From Promethearchaeota archaeon (GTDB lineage Archaea > Asgardarchaeota > Lokiarchaeia > Sigynarchaeales > SOKP01), in the NCBI GenBank assembly GCA_013375495.1, contig JABXKC010000050.1:1-16383 (forward strand): 16,383 bases of DNA, given 5' to 3'. The translations under genes were made by a program, and so were the position numbers. This document shows, piece after piece, positions 1 through 5,703 of the stretch (positions within the stretch are counted from its first letter, which is position 1; each line of letters begins with the position of its first letter). The notes under the pieces were generated by a model, which was not told where the DNA came from, did not search any database, and saw only the letters and a program-made list of their open reading frames with translations.

Positions 1-586
1 CATTTAAATACTGCTCTTTATCGAAATCAGTAAAGTTACTCTTATTAATCATCCCTTCGAAAACAGCGAATTTTAACCACTTGTAATCGTTCTCAAAAAG
101 GAAATTTTCTCCATTTGGTTTAAGAAATTCGAAAATGTAAAAACTCGCTTTTTGCTGGTTTTTATCATTTCGTAATTTTTGTTGGAAAATTTTACTGTGA
201 GGAGCGTTCAATATTGCTACCTTTCGCAACAATTTAGGATATTTTTCGGCAAACGCCCATGCAACAACACCCCCCCAATCGTGCCCAGCAAGAAAAACAC
301 TTTCTAAACCTAACGATTCTATTAAGCCCTTGATGTCGTCCATTAAAATCTCAATTTTATAATTATCTACGCCTTTAGGTTTGTCAGATAAATTATATCC
401 CCGCATGTCAGGGATTATCAATTTGTAATCATTTTTAAGGCCGGGAATTACGCTTTTCCACCCATACCAAAAATCTGGAAACCCATGAAGTAGGATCAAA
501 GGTGGACCCTCTCCAATTATCATAGTATGAAGTTTTATTCCATTGGTTTCGACAAATACCTCCTCAATATCATCAACTAGTTTCAT
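1..586 (-). CDS. alpha/beta-fold hydrolase, epoxide hydrolase / dehalogenase-like (3' end cut by window)
   Basis: Reading leftward from ATG at 586-584, an uninterrupted frame of 195 codons runs off the window edge, so the C-terminal part (with the catalytic His) is not visible. Residues 34-43 (HGFPDFWYGW) carry the HGxP oxyanion-hole motif, and residues 101-106 (GHDWGG) form the nucleophile elbow with Asp103. DMRGYNLSDKP at 60-70 is typical of the epoxide hydrolase / haloalkane and fluoroacetate dehalogenase branch, where an Asp nucleophile forms an ester intermediate. No signal peptide is seen, so it is probably cytosolic. The GHDWGG codons include a run of seven G that keeps frame. A TATA-like element lies about 60 bases upstream and no clear Shine-Dalgarno is seen. 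Epoxide hydrolase versus dehalogenase cannot be decided without the cap domain. Confidence 0.9.
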   Translation of the reverse strand, partial: MKLVDDIEEVFVETNGIKLHTMIIGEGPPLILLHGFPDFWYGWKSVIPGLKNDYKLIIPDMRGYNLSDKPKGVDNYKIEILMDDIKGLIESLGLESVFLAGHDWGGVVAWAFAEKYPKLLRKVAILNAPHSKIFQQKLRNDKNQQKASFYIFEFLKPNGENFLFENDYKWLKFAVFEGMINKSNFTDFDKEQYLN

Positions 587-641
587 TATCTTTTACCAAT
601 TTTAATTTTTAATGAATAAATTAGTTTTTATTGAGTTTCCT

Positions 642-652
642 CAAATATAAAT
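642..652 (-). promoter_or_regulatory. candidate TATA box for the alpha/beta hydrolase
   Basis: On the minus strand this reads AATTTATATTT, an archaeal TATA-like element. It lies about 60 bases before the hydrolase ATG, implying a leader of about 30-35 bases. In an AT-rich genome a single TATA match is weak evidence. Confidence 0.4.
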
Positions 653-751
653 TAACCTTCTAGTAATGATAGAAATTGAAATATATCAATGTTTAAAATT
701 ATAAAGAAAAATTAAAATATAAAGAGTTTTCTAAAAAAGTTTTTTATTATT

Positions 752-973
752 TTATTCAAAATAACGATTAAAGGCATCCTCGAAATCGTTCATCCGGGGA
801 TTGTTAAGTTCTGCGAATTTATAACTCCCCGTTGGCAACTTTTCTTCTTTCGAAAAATGTTTCGTAAGAGAGCTTGCAAAATCGCGCGCACTTAAACTTT
901 TTTCTTCGGCGAACTTAATTTCGCCAAAATATTCCAAGTATTCTGGTGTTATGTCACTCATTTTTATGTTCAC
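752..973 (-). CDS. small protein of unknown function (73 aa)
   Basis: I do not recognise this small acidic, soluble protein; it has no membrane segment or cysteine motif. It reads MNIKMSDITPEYLEYFGE... and ends in an aromatic-rich FEDAFNRYFE. The GTG at 973 is chosen because AGGA sits five bases upstream; an ATG four codons later (961) is the alternative. A very good TATA box (TTTATATA, with a GGAAAAC BRE-like stretch) lies about 85 bases upstream in the same direction, which supports a real transcript. The gene stands alone, between the hydrolase and a long structured intergenic region. Confidence 0.6.
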   Translation of the reverse strand: MNIKMSDITPEYLEYFGEIKFAEEKSLSARDFASSLTKHFSKEEKLPTGSYKFAELNNPRMNDFEDAFNRYFE

Positions 974-1055
974 TTATTTCCTATTTGTTAAATTTTTAGT
1001 CAAATAATATGTTAATCAATTAGATATTTAATTCTAATAAAGAAAGATAAGTAAG

Positions 1056-1063
1056 TATATAAA
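1056..1063 (-). promoter_or_regulatory. archaeal TATA box with BRE for the 73-aa gene
   Basis: The minus strand reads TTTATATA at 1063-1056, preceded by the purine-rich GTAGGAAAACA (1074-1064), a BRE-like element. Transcription would start near 1034, giving a leader of about 60 bases before the GTG at 973. No rightward gene begins within 600 bases, so leftward use is more likely. Confidence 0.6.
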
Positions 1064-1113
1064 TGTTTTCCTACACTTGCAACGGTTAAAATTTCTTATT
1101 TTTTACCGAATCC

Positions 1114-1137
1114 TCATTCACTGAATGAATGTTCATT
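1114..1137. promoter_or_regulatory. two overlapping palindromes, TetR-type operator candidate
   Basis: TCATTCACTGAATGA (1114-1128) is a perfect dyad with 7-bp arms around one base. AATGAATGTTCATT (1124-1137) is a second perfect dyad with 6-bp arms around two bases. The TGAATGAAT...TTCATT theme resembles operators of TetR-family fatty-acid or efflux regulators (family knowledge). The pair lies about 50 bases upstream of the leftward TATA box at 1056-1063. Which regulator binds is unknown. Confidence 0.4.
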
Positions 1138-1277
1138 TACTTTTTGTTGATCTTTATTATTCAACGAAAAATTTAGGAAAGAGATAAAAAAACAACACTT
1201 TTTCAATAATTATTAAGTAAAATTAGGTACAAGCGACCCCAAAGACATAATAAAACAATAGAAAATTCATCTTTTAA

Positions 1278-1301
1278 TTTTGTGAAGCAATTTTCACAAA
1301 A
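1278..1301. repeat. inverted repeat / hairpin, 9-bp stem and 6-base loop
   Basis: TTTTGTGAA (1278-1286) and TTCACAAAA (1293-1301) are exact reverse complements separated by GCAATT. Neither strand has a T-run directly after the stem, so it does not look like an intrinsic terminator. It could be a protein-binding dyad or part of a structured RNA. Confidence 0.5.
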
Positions 1302-1310
1302 AAAATCCTG

Positions 1311-1325
1311 ATCCTTCGCAAGGAT
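1311..1325. repeat. short hairpin, 6-bp stem and CGC loop
   Basis: ATCCTT (1311-1316) and AAGGAT (1320-1325) pair perfectly around CGC. The neighbouring AGGA/TCCT (1321-1330) can form an alternative smaller stem, so two mutually exclusive folds are possible. This is one of the least AT-rich patches of the intergenic region. Confidence 0.4.
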
Positions 1326-1390
1326 GTCCTCCTACATCTACGATTTTATGTAAGAATCATTCAATCGGATTAGAGTAGTTATAATTACCA

Positions 1391-1403
1391 TGCAAAATTT
1401 GCA
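1391..1403. repeat. 13-bp palindrome TGCAAAATTTGCA
   Basis: A perfect dyad with 6-bp arms around one central A. It lies directly before the 31-bp tandem repeat and could be a regulator-binding site; no partner is identified. Confidence 0.4.
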
Positions 1404-1407
1404 AATC

Positions 1408-1469
1408 CTATCAATTTTGCTTATCTAATAACGGTTACCTATCAATTTTTTTAATTTAATAACGGTTAT
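1408..1469. repeat. two tandem copies of a 31-bp unit
   Basis: Copies at 1408-1438 and 1439-1469 match at 26 of 31 positions with no gap. Both begin CTATCAATTTT and end AATAACGGTTA. The second copy ends in the perfect dyad AATAACGGTTATT (1458-1470); the first has the shorter TAAC-G-GTTA. The core AACGGTTA recurs alone at 1081-1088. The array stops three bases before the stop codon of the 113-aa membrane protein gene. It may be a protein-binding array or a simple duplication. Confidence 0.6.
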
Positions 1470-1472
1470 TCC

Positions 1473-1814
1473 TTACTCATGCTTCGTTAATACATTAGTA
1501 TTTAACGATTGCTGTTTTCTTTTTTTTCTAGCTCTCCAGTATAAGAAACAATTAATTACGACAATTGGGAGGGCGCATAATAGCGCAACCATACCAGGTA
1601 ATATCTGCTGGGTGAAATGAAACTCAATAACATCTGGGGGGATTGGTATGGCAGCCAAGCTTAAGGCCCTGGAACCCAAAGTTATCCAGAAAGCTCCGTA
1701 ATGAATAATAATACCCGCTACAAAGAGAGAAATCATCTTAAGTATAGATTTTATTTTCGCCGTATACCCCATGAATATCAAACCAGCTCCTATGACGAAG
1801 GATATAAGGCTCAA
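1473..1814 (-). CDS. small three-helix membrane protein, unknown function
   Basis: I do not recognise a family. The 113-residue protein has hydrophobic segments at about 3-18, 26-46 and 71-93, followed by a basic tail (WRARKKRK, 93-100) that would sit in the cytoplasm. The first in-frame start is TTG at 1814; the frame opens only four codons further upstream, so no ATG start is available. The first 114 bases lie antisense to the 5' part of the winged-helix frame at 1701-2123, so one of the two starts may be wrong. The convincing transmembrane pattern favours this being a real gene. Confidence 0.55.
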   Translation of the reverse strand: MSLISFVIGAGLIFMGYTAKIKSILKMISLFVAGIIIHYGAFWITLGSRALSLAAIPIPPDVIEFHFTQQILPGMVALLCALPIVVINCFLYWRARKKRKQQSLNTNVLTKHE

Positions 1815-2123
1815 CTGGTAGATAGGCTAGACTACTCAGAATTCTTTACCAATAAACAGAGAATTTTATTTTTCTTAAGGAGAAGATCAAGTTCGATGGC
1901 TCTAGTCTTTTCTTGTGATATACAAAAATTTTTAAATATTGGAAAGAGTTACGCCTCGTCTTTACTTTCCGAGTTAGAAAACTCAGGTTATATTGGTAGA
2001 GAAATGTATGACACACGTAAGCGCTTGTTCCTTACTGAGGAGGGAATGAGGCTCACAGATTTTGTGCTCTTTAGCTGTTTATCAGATACGGAGTTAAGGA
2101 ATTTCGGAAATTCAACTAATTAA
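1701..2123 (+). CDS. winged-helix DNA-binding protein (MarR/PadR-like), N-terminus uncertain
   Basis: Residues 51-118 form a winged helix: a first helix at about 52-62 (KQRILFFLRRR), then CDIQKFLNIG, a recognition helix near 83-97 (SYASSLLSELENSGY), a wing (REMYDTRKRLFLTEEG), and a last helix. It is probably a transcriptional regulator. The ATG at 1701 is the only ATG, GTG or TTG before the domain; the next, at 1896, would remove the first helix. Residues 1-45 look atypical and lie antisense to the start of the 113-aa membrane protein gene, so the true start may be non-canonical. It is followed by a stem and long T-tract and faces the leftward gene at 2162-2809. Confidence 0.65.
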   Translation: MNNNTRYKERNHLKYRFYFRRIPHEYQTSSYDEGYKAQLVDRLDYSEFFTNKQRILFFLRRRSSSMALVFSCDIQKFLNIGKSYASSLLSELENSGYIGREMYDTRKRLFLTEEGMRLTDFVLFSCLSDTELRNFGNSTN

Positions 2124-2160
2124 AATTAGTAATTTTTTATTTTTTATTTTTTTTTTATTT
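2115..2160 (+). terminator. stem plus long T-tract terminator after the winged-helix gene
   Basis: ACTAATT (2115-2121) and AATTAGT (2124-2130) are inverted copies overlapping the stop codon. They are followed by about 30 bases that are almost all T. Archaeal termination relies chiefly on T-tracts, so this should end the rightward transcript. The leftward gene ends at 2162. Confidence 0.65.
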
Positions 2161-2161
2161 T

Positions 2162-2809
2162 TCACTCCTCACTATAGAAATTAGAATTTTTAAGCCAATT
2201 TTTCCTTTTTCTTGTTCTTTGGCTTAGTTTCAAAGGGAAATAGCAATAACATATTGTTGTAGGAACAATAAAAAGCAAAATAGGTATGATATTTTTGAGA
2301 AAAACGTCAATTGAAAAAAATGCGTTATAAGTGAAGACTACTAAACTTAAAATAATTGGAATAGTCAAAGCAAGGCTAGATTTGTATCCTGTTTTTGGAA
2401 TCTCTTGATTTTTTAAGGTTTTTTCTTGATGTTGTTGTAAGATACCATAACATGCACAACAAATTAAGCTAATCTTGTAATTATTGTACTGTTCAGAGTA
2501 AAGTTTATGAAGGACATTAGATAAGAATGTTATCTTACTTTTACACACATCACATTTATAGCGTCTACGAAAAACGCCCAAATCTTTTCTTATTTTATCA
2601 ATATCAGACTTTGTAAAATAACAGTCATCATTTTTATAATGTGAGCAATTTTCACATCTCAAAGGTCCTTCACCTCTAAAAATACGAAATAAATCATTAT
2701 CGGGGAAAAATTCACTCTCATTTTTATTATAGAGAGAATGTTTTTTACAAAATACTCTTCCGGTTTTTGTAATTTTAAACTTTGGGATTACGATAACTCC
2801 ATTTTTCAA
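2162..2809 (-). CDS. cysteine-rich zinc-ribbon-type protein with two C-terminal membrane helices
   Basis: I do not recognise a named family. The N-terminal 125 residues hold metal-type ligands: C21/H24, C52-x2-C55 with H57 and C63, C86-x2-C89, and C117, C118 and C120, suggesting two or three zinc sites. Hydrophobic helices at about 145-163 and 172-192 anchor it, with a basic tail (RTRKRKNWLKN). The start is TTG at 2809, supported by a full AGGAGGT Shine-Dalgarno nine bases upstream that is formed from the last codons and stop of the preceding gene (AGG AGG TAA). This implies co-transcription and tightly linked translation with the 4-TM winged-helix protein. It may act with that protein in membrane-linked signalling (inference). 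Confidence 0.8.
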   Translation of the reverse strand: MKNGVIVIPKFKITKTGRVFCKKHSLYNKNESEFFPDNDLFRIFRGEGPLRCENCSHYKNDDCYFTKSDIDKIRKDLGVFRRRYKCDVCKSKITFLSNVLHKLYSEQYNNYKISLICCACYGILQQHQEKTLKNQEIPKTGYKSSLALTIPIILSLVVFTYNAFFSIDVFLKNIIPILLFIVPTTICYCYFPLKLSQRTRKRKNWLKNSNFYSEE

Positions 2810-2816
2810 GGTTTTA

Positions 2817-3575
2817 TTACCTCCTAAAATCTTCTTCTGTCCACTCTTCTAATTTTTGATATTTAAAAAAGGCGAAATTAATTTCCTCGTACATTTTAAT
2901 TTTTTCAAGTTTACTTAGTATTTTTTTCCCTTCTTTAGTCAGATTAAACCTACTTGAACGATTAATAAATTTTCGGTTTTCGAGATACCTAAGGTAATAT
3001 CGTATATTTTGTACGGTTTTATTTATTAACTCTTTTTTAATATTTAAAGTTCGAATAGTTTTAACAACCTGATTTGAGTTTTGCACTTTCTTGTTCATAA
3101 AACAAATAGTTTTTAAGACTATTAAACAATCTCTCCATTTATCTCTTGTAATTTTAAAATCATAAAAACTTTTAATTCCAAAAAGCAAAGGAATTACCAA
3201 GAAGTAGAAAAAAAATATAGATTGATTCAAAGAGATATATGAGCTACTGGTTTCCAAACTGAGAGCACCAAATCCAGACCAAACTATAATATCTACGGAA
3301 TACAGAATTTCAGCGAGAACTAAAAGTATTAATCTTATAGATAAAAAAGGTTCAAAAAAATAAGCTAATAATGTAGCAAAAGTAGTAAGAAATCCTAGAA
3401 TTATAGAAATTATAATGAATTGGAAAATTTTTGTTCGAATCACATTAAAATCTTCTTGCGAACTGAGGTTTGACATAATTGAAAAGTAAATTATTGAAGG
3501 AATTATGATTGTTGTTAAGGCAGTTAATATAATGAATATATAACCATATAATCGTTCTAATTTCACATTAAACAT
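2817..3575 (-). CDS. four-helix membrane protein with cytoplasmic winged-helix domain
   Basis: Membrane helices are predicted at about 10-33, 48-72, 77-99 and 118-136. The cytoplasmic part follows, with helices at 148-160, 168-178 and 184-200 (INKTVQNIRYYLRYLENRKF), then a short wing and LTKEGKKIL at 212-220: a winged-helix DNA-binding fold. The architecture suggests a one-component membrane-bound transcription regulator, though membrane winged helices can also serve protein contacts. The ATG start at 3575 is preceded by GGGAGGT eight bases upstream, located just after the stop of the previous gene. It is the middle gene of a three-gene leftward unit. Ligand and target genes are unknown; the divergent phospholipase-like gene is a reasonable candidate target. 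Confidence 0.8.
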   Translation of the reverse strand: MFNVKLERLYGYIFIILTALTTIIIPSIIYFSIMSNLSSQEDFNVIRTKIFQFIIISIILGFLTTFATLLAYFFEPFLSIRLILLVLAEILYSVDIIVWSGFGALSLETSSSYISLNQSIFFFYFLVIPLLFGIKSFYDFKITRDKWRDCLIVLKTICFMNKKVQNSNQVVKTIRTLNIKKELINKTVQNIRYYLRYLENRKFINRSSRFNLTKEGKKILSKLEKIKMYEEINFAFFKYQKLEEWTEEDFRR

Positions 3576-3591
3576 GTGTTATTACCTCCCT

Positions 3592-4158
3592 TTAAGGGCA
3601 AGTTGGACAACCTATTAAAAATAAATCAAAATCTTTGACTAACAGTATAAAAGGTACTAAACCAAAATAGAATTTGCATTTAATTTGGACATCCATTAAG
3701 AATTTGACTCCTGAACTATTTAAAATATTATCCCAGAATAGTGTTAGGATACTTACATCAAAATTACTTAGTTCACTCTTAATGGTATAATTTAAACTGG
3801 AAAGTCCTTTAATACTTCCATAATTTATTTTTTTACTGAAGAAATTTGAATAAATATTTTGGTTCGTAGGTAAATAATCGTAAGAAAGGTTTAATGACAC
3901 ATTAACTTCAAAATCTGTAATTTCTAATATCCCCTTATTAGAAAGTCCTACAGAGATTTGAAATTCAGGTTCGGGAATAGTAAAATTTGTAGAAAAATAA
4001 CCGTTTGGAATAGCCAACGTATCCAATGATGAATTAATTGCAGATGATTCAATTCCGACATGGGTAGTTATGGAAATGCTATAGATTAAAATGATGAACA
4101 GTAATAAATAGCTTTAAAATTTTTTATTTCTGAATTTTGAATGTTTATCCAGTTTCAT
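3592..4158 (-). CDS. secreted beta-rich protein, interrupted by an in-frame TAA at codon 15
   Basis: A leaderless-type ATG at 4158-4156 sits about 30 bases after a TATA box. Its frame reads MKLDKHSKFRNKKF, hits TAA (4116-4114), then continues in the same frame through a strongly hydrophobic stretch (YLLLFIILIYSISI) and on to the stop at 3592. Basic start plus hydrophobic core is a signal peptide split by the stop. The mature part (about 145 residues) alternates polar and hydrophobic residues like an Ig/LEA14-type beta sandwich and ends in CPTCP. Downstream of the TAA the only usual start is TTG at 4026, which would lose the signal peptide. The gene may be a recent pseudogene, carry a sequencing error, or need read-through. 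It is first in the unit with the 4-TM winged-helix and zinc-type proteins. Confidence 0.6.
4114..4116 (-). other. in-frame stop codon inside the signal-peptide coding region
   Basis: The TAA is in the same frame as both the upstream ATG (4158) and the 3592-4026 open frame. A single base change (for example to TTA, AAA or CAA) would restore a continuous 189-codon gene. Confidence 0.75.
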
Positions 4159-4184
4159 ACTTAGTTAATTAATTAAAACATTAG

Positions 4185-4192
4185 AATATAAA
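4185..4192 (-). promoter_or_regulatory. TATA box of the leftward three-gene unit
   Basis: The minus strand reads TTTATATT, preceded by a purine-rich GGGAAAAA stretch. The ATG at 4158 lies about 30 bases from its centre, so the predicted start of transcription falls within a few bases of the ATG, typical of archaeal leaderless genes. Confidence 0.6.
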
Positions 4193-4214
4193 TTTTTCCC
4201 CTCTCGATTTTGAC

Positions 4215-4254
4215 AGTTTGTACTTTTCCAAACCGGAAACCTGTGAGTTTGTAC
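4215..4254. promoter_or_regulatory. paired AGTTTGTAC direct repeats between divergent genes
   Basis: AGTTTGTAC occurs at 4215-4223 and 4246-4254, a 31-base offset equal to about three helical turns. Between them TTTCC and GGAAA form a small inverted repeat. The site lies between the two divergent TATA boxes, a natural place for a shared operator. Confidence 0.45.
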
Positions 4255-4271
4255 ATTACTCAACCATAGCC

Positions 4272-4279
4272 TTATATAT
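4272..4279 (+). promoter_or_regulatory. candidate TATA box of the phospholipase-like gene
   Basis: TTATATAT lies about 80 bases before the ATG at 4357, which would give a leader of about 50 bases. Other AT-rich matches between 4290 and 4323 could serve instead. Confidence 0.4.
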
Positions 4280-4356
4280 GAGCTAAGGATATTATATTAT
4301 AAATAACTACATTTATTTATAAAGGAGTAACAGAAAATTCTGGGGTATGGAGAGTA

Positions 4357-5564
4357 ATGAAGATTGTAAATAGAAATAGAATTTTTCTTGTTTTTACATT
4401 AGTGTTAGTTTTTTTTTTAGGGTTTTGTTCGGTTAATGCTAAAAGTTGGAAGAATTCCCATTTAGGGGGGGGGCCGCTCCTATTTATGCTTATACTGTGG
4501 GCGGTTATCAGGCTGCATATTATTCCCCCGGTGAGGGTCAAAAGAATTACTATGGTACTCACGATTGGATTGCTGATGTGGCTTTGAAGGTTATGTATGA
4601 GTATTCTATTACACCCACCTTTATAGATCTGCTTTATTCCGATAAGAATTTATATAGAATGTATTATCTCTTGGGAACAGAGGCTCCTGATTTAAGAATC
4701 AGGAGTGGTGCCCAAATAAGTTTAACTAGTTGTGACGGAGAGATATATGGCAGCCAGAATCTTTTGTCCCTTAATCATAGGATCCGTTATAATAACCTTG
4801 GGGATCAAGTTATTATAGTTGACTCGTCACTAGCTAATGGAGCCGTTCACGCTCAAGCTTCCGCAATCCAAGCTTTTAAGGATCACGATTGTAAAAAAGC
4901 TGCGTTTTTTTTAGGAGCGATGGTTCATTTTATTTGTGATGCAGCATCATATTGTCACTTGTTTACGCAATCAGATATTGATAACCACGAATCTTCTTAT
5001 GTGGGATTAAATGGACATAAAAATTCCTTTGAGACCAAAATAACAAAATTAACTTGGAGACCTGAAAGGTATTGTGCTGGAAGTTTTTTTCACTGGAGGA
5101 ACGCTAAACTCGATTACGCGAGCCAATATGCCATGGATTACAACGCGTGGACTGCAACTTATTTTATGGGTTTATATACACATCAATACCGATGGGAACT
5201 TTGGGATACTTATCAAGCACACAAAACCGATTATTTTCCATTACATTCTGACGAATTGTATGAGTGGGAGCGTGTTGACTTTATGTATTTAGAGGAACCT
5301 GAAAAAAGCTATTTTGAACGCATTGAACACATTTTGAACAAGGCGATCTTTTATAGCGCTATGGCGGTGTTAGATACTGTTGAACATTACGATGGATGTG
5401 ATTGCTCAGGGGAAAAGACAGATCACCAGGATATATTAGATCAATTAGATCATAGTACGGACATTAGTTCACAAATGATGCCTTATTTCTTAATCACAGG
5501 TCTTTCAAGTACATTTTTGGTTATTGGGTCATTGGTAATGGGAATCAAGGCTAAAAGATCATAG
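4357..5564 (+). CDS. secreted zinc-dependent phospholipase C-like protein, frameshifted at a nine-G run
   Basis: The ATG at 4357 (GGAGAG just upstream) starts a clear signal peptide, residues 1-28, ending SVNA. The frame then enters nine G at 4465-4473. Continuing straight gives a short dead end at 4587. The real domain is in the frame ending at 5564; ten or seven G would join them into about 402 residues. Features typical of the PF00882 zinc phospholipase / S1-P1 nuclease fold (joined numbering) are GTHDW near 67-71, GTEAPD at 107-112, AVHAQ near 163-167, HFICD at 191-195, YCH at 199-201 and H211. A hydrophobic C-terminal anchor spans about 376-395. The activity would be outside the cell on phospholipids or nucleic acid. 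The TTG at 4446 lacks a signal peptide and is unlikely as the true start. Confidence 0.75.
4465..4473 (+). repeat. homopolymer of nine G, candidate slippage site
   Basis: The run lies eight codons after the predicted signal-peptide cleavage site and is exactly where the reading frame is lost. It stands out in an AT-rich genome. One more G, or two fewer, would restore the phospholipase-like gene. Confidence 0.8.
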
Positions 5565-5703
5565 GAATAGTAATTCTCTGGTTGTTTTTTCTAACCTCCT
5601 TTTATTATATTATTGAATTGGACTCACTAAATTACTGGAGTGCAAATATTTAAATGTTCTAAGGTGTTTGATAGCATTGGAGATAAAAAATTGATGGTGT
5701 TAG

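Larger units (their letters stand above)
974..1472. other. 499-base intergenic region, no coding potential, rich in inverted and tandem repeats
   Basis: No convincing protein frame is present on either strand. From left to right it contains the TATA/BRE element (1056-1074), overlapping palindromes (1114-1137), a 9-bp stem hairpin (1278-1301), a 6-bp stem with a three-base loop (1311-1325), a 13-bp palindrome (1391-1403), and two tandem 31-bp copies (1408-1469). The density of dyad symmetry suggests regulator-binding sites or an uncharacterised RNA. I cannot assign a known RNA family. Confidence 0.5.

Noticed and set aside
270..276. Run of seven C (seven G in the coding strand) in the alpha/beta hydrolase, checked for a frameshift
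   Set aside because: The frame continues correctly through GHDWGGVVAW, so the run is in-frame and encodes conserved residues.
4446..4475. TTG at 4446 as start of the phospholipase-like gene
   Set aside because: It yields MEEFPFRGG with no signal peptide, while a complete signal peptide and ribosome site exist upstream in another frame that joins at the G run.
4317..4562. Leftward open frame of 81 codons
   Set aside because: It is antisense to the promoter and signal-peptide region of the phospholipase-like gene and has no family features; treated as a shadow.
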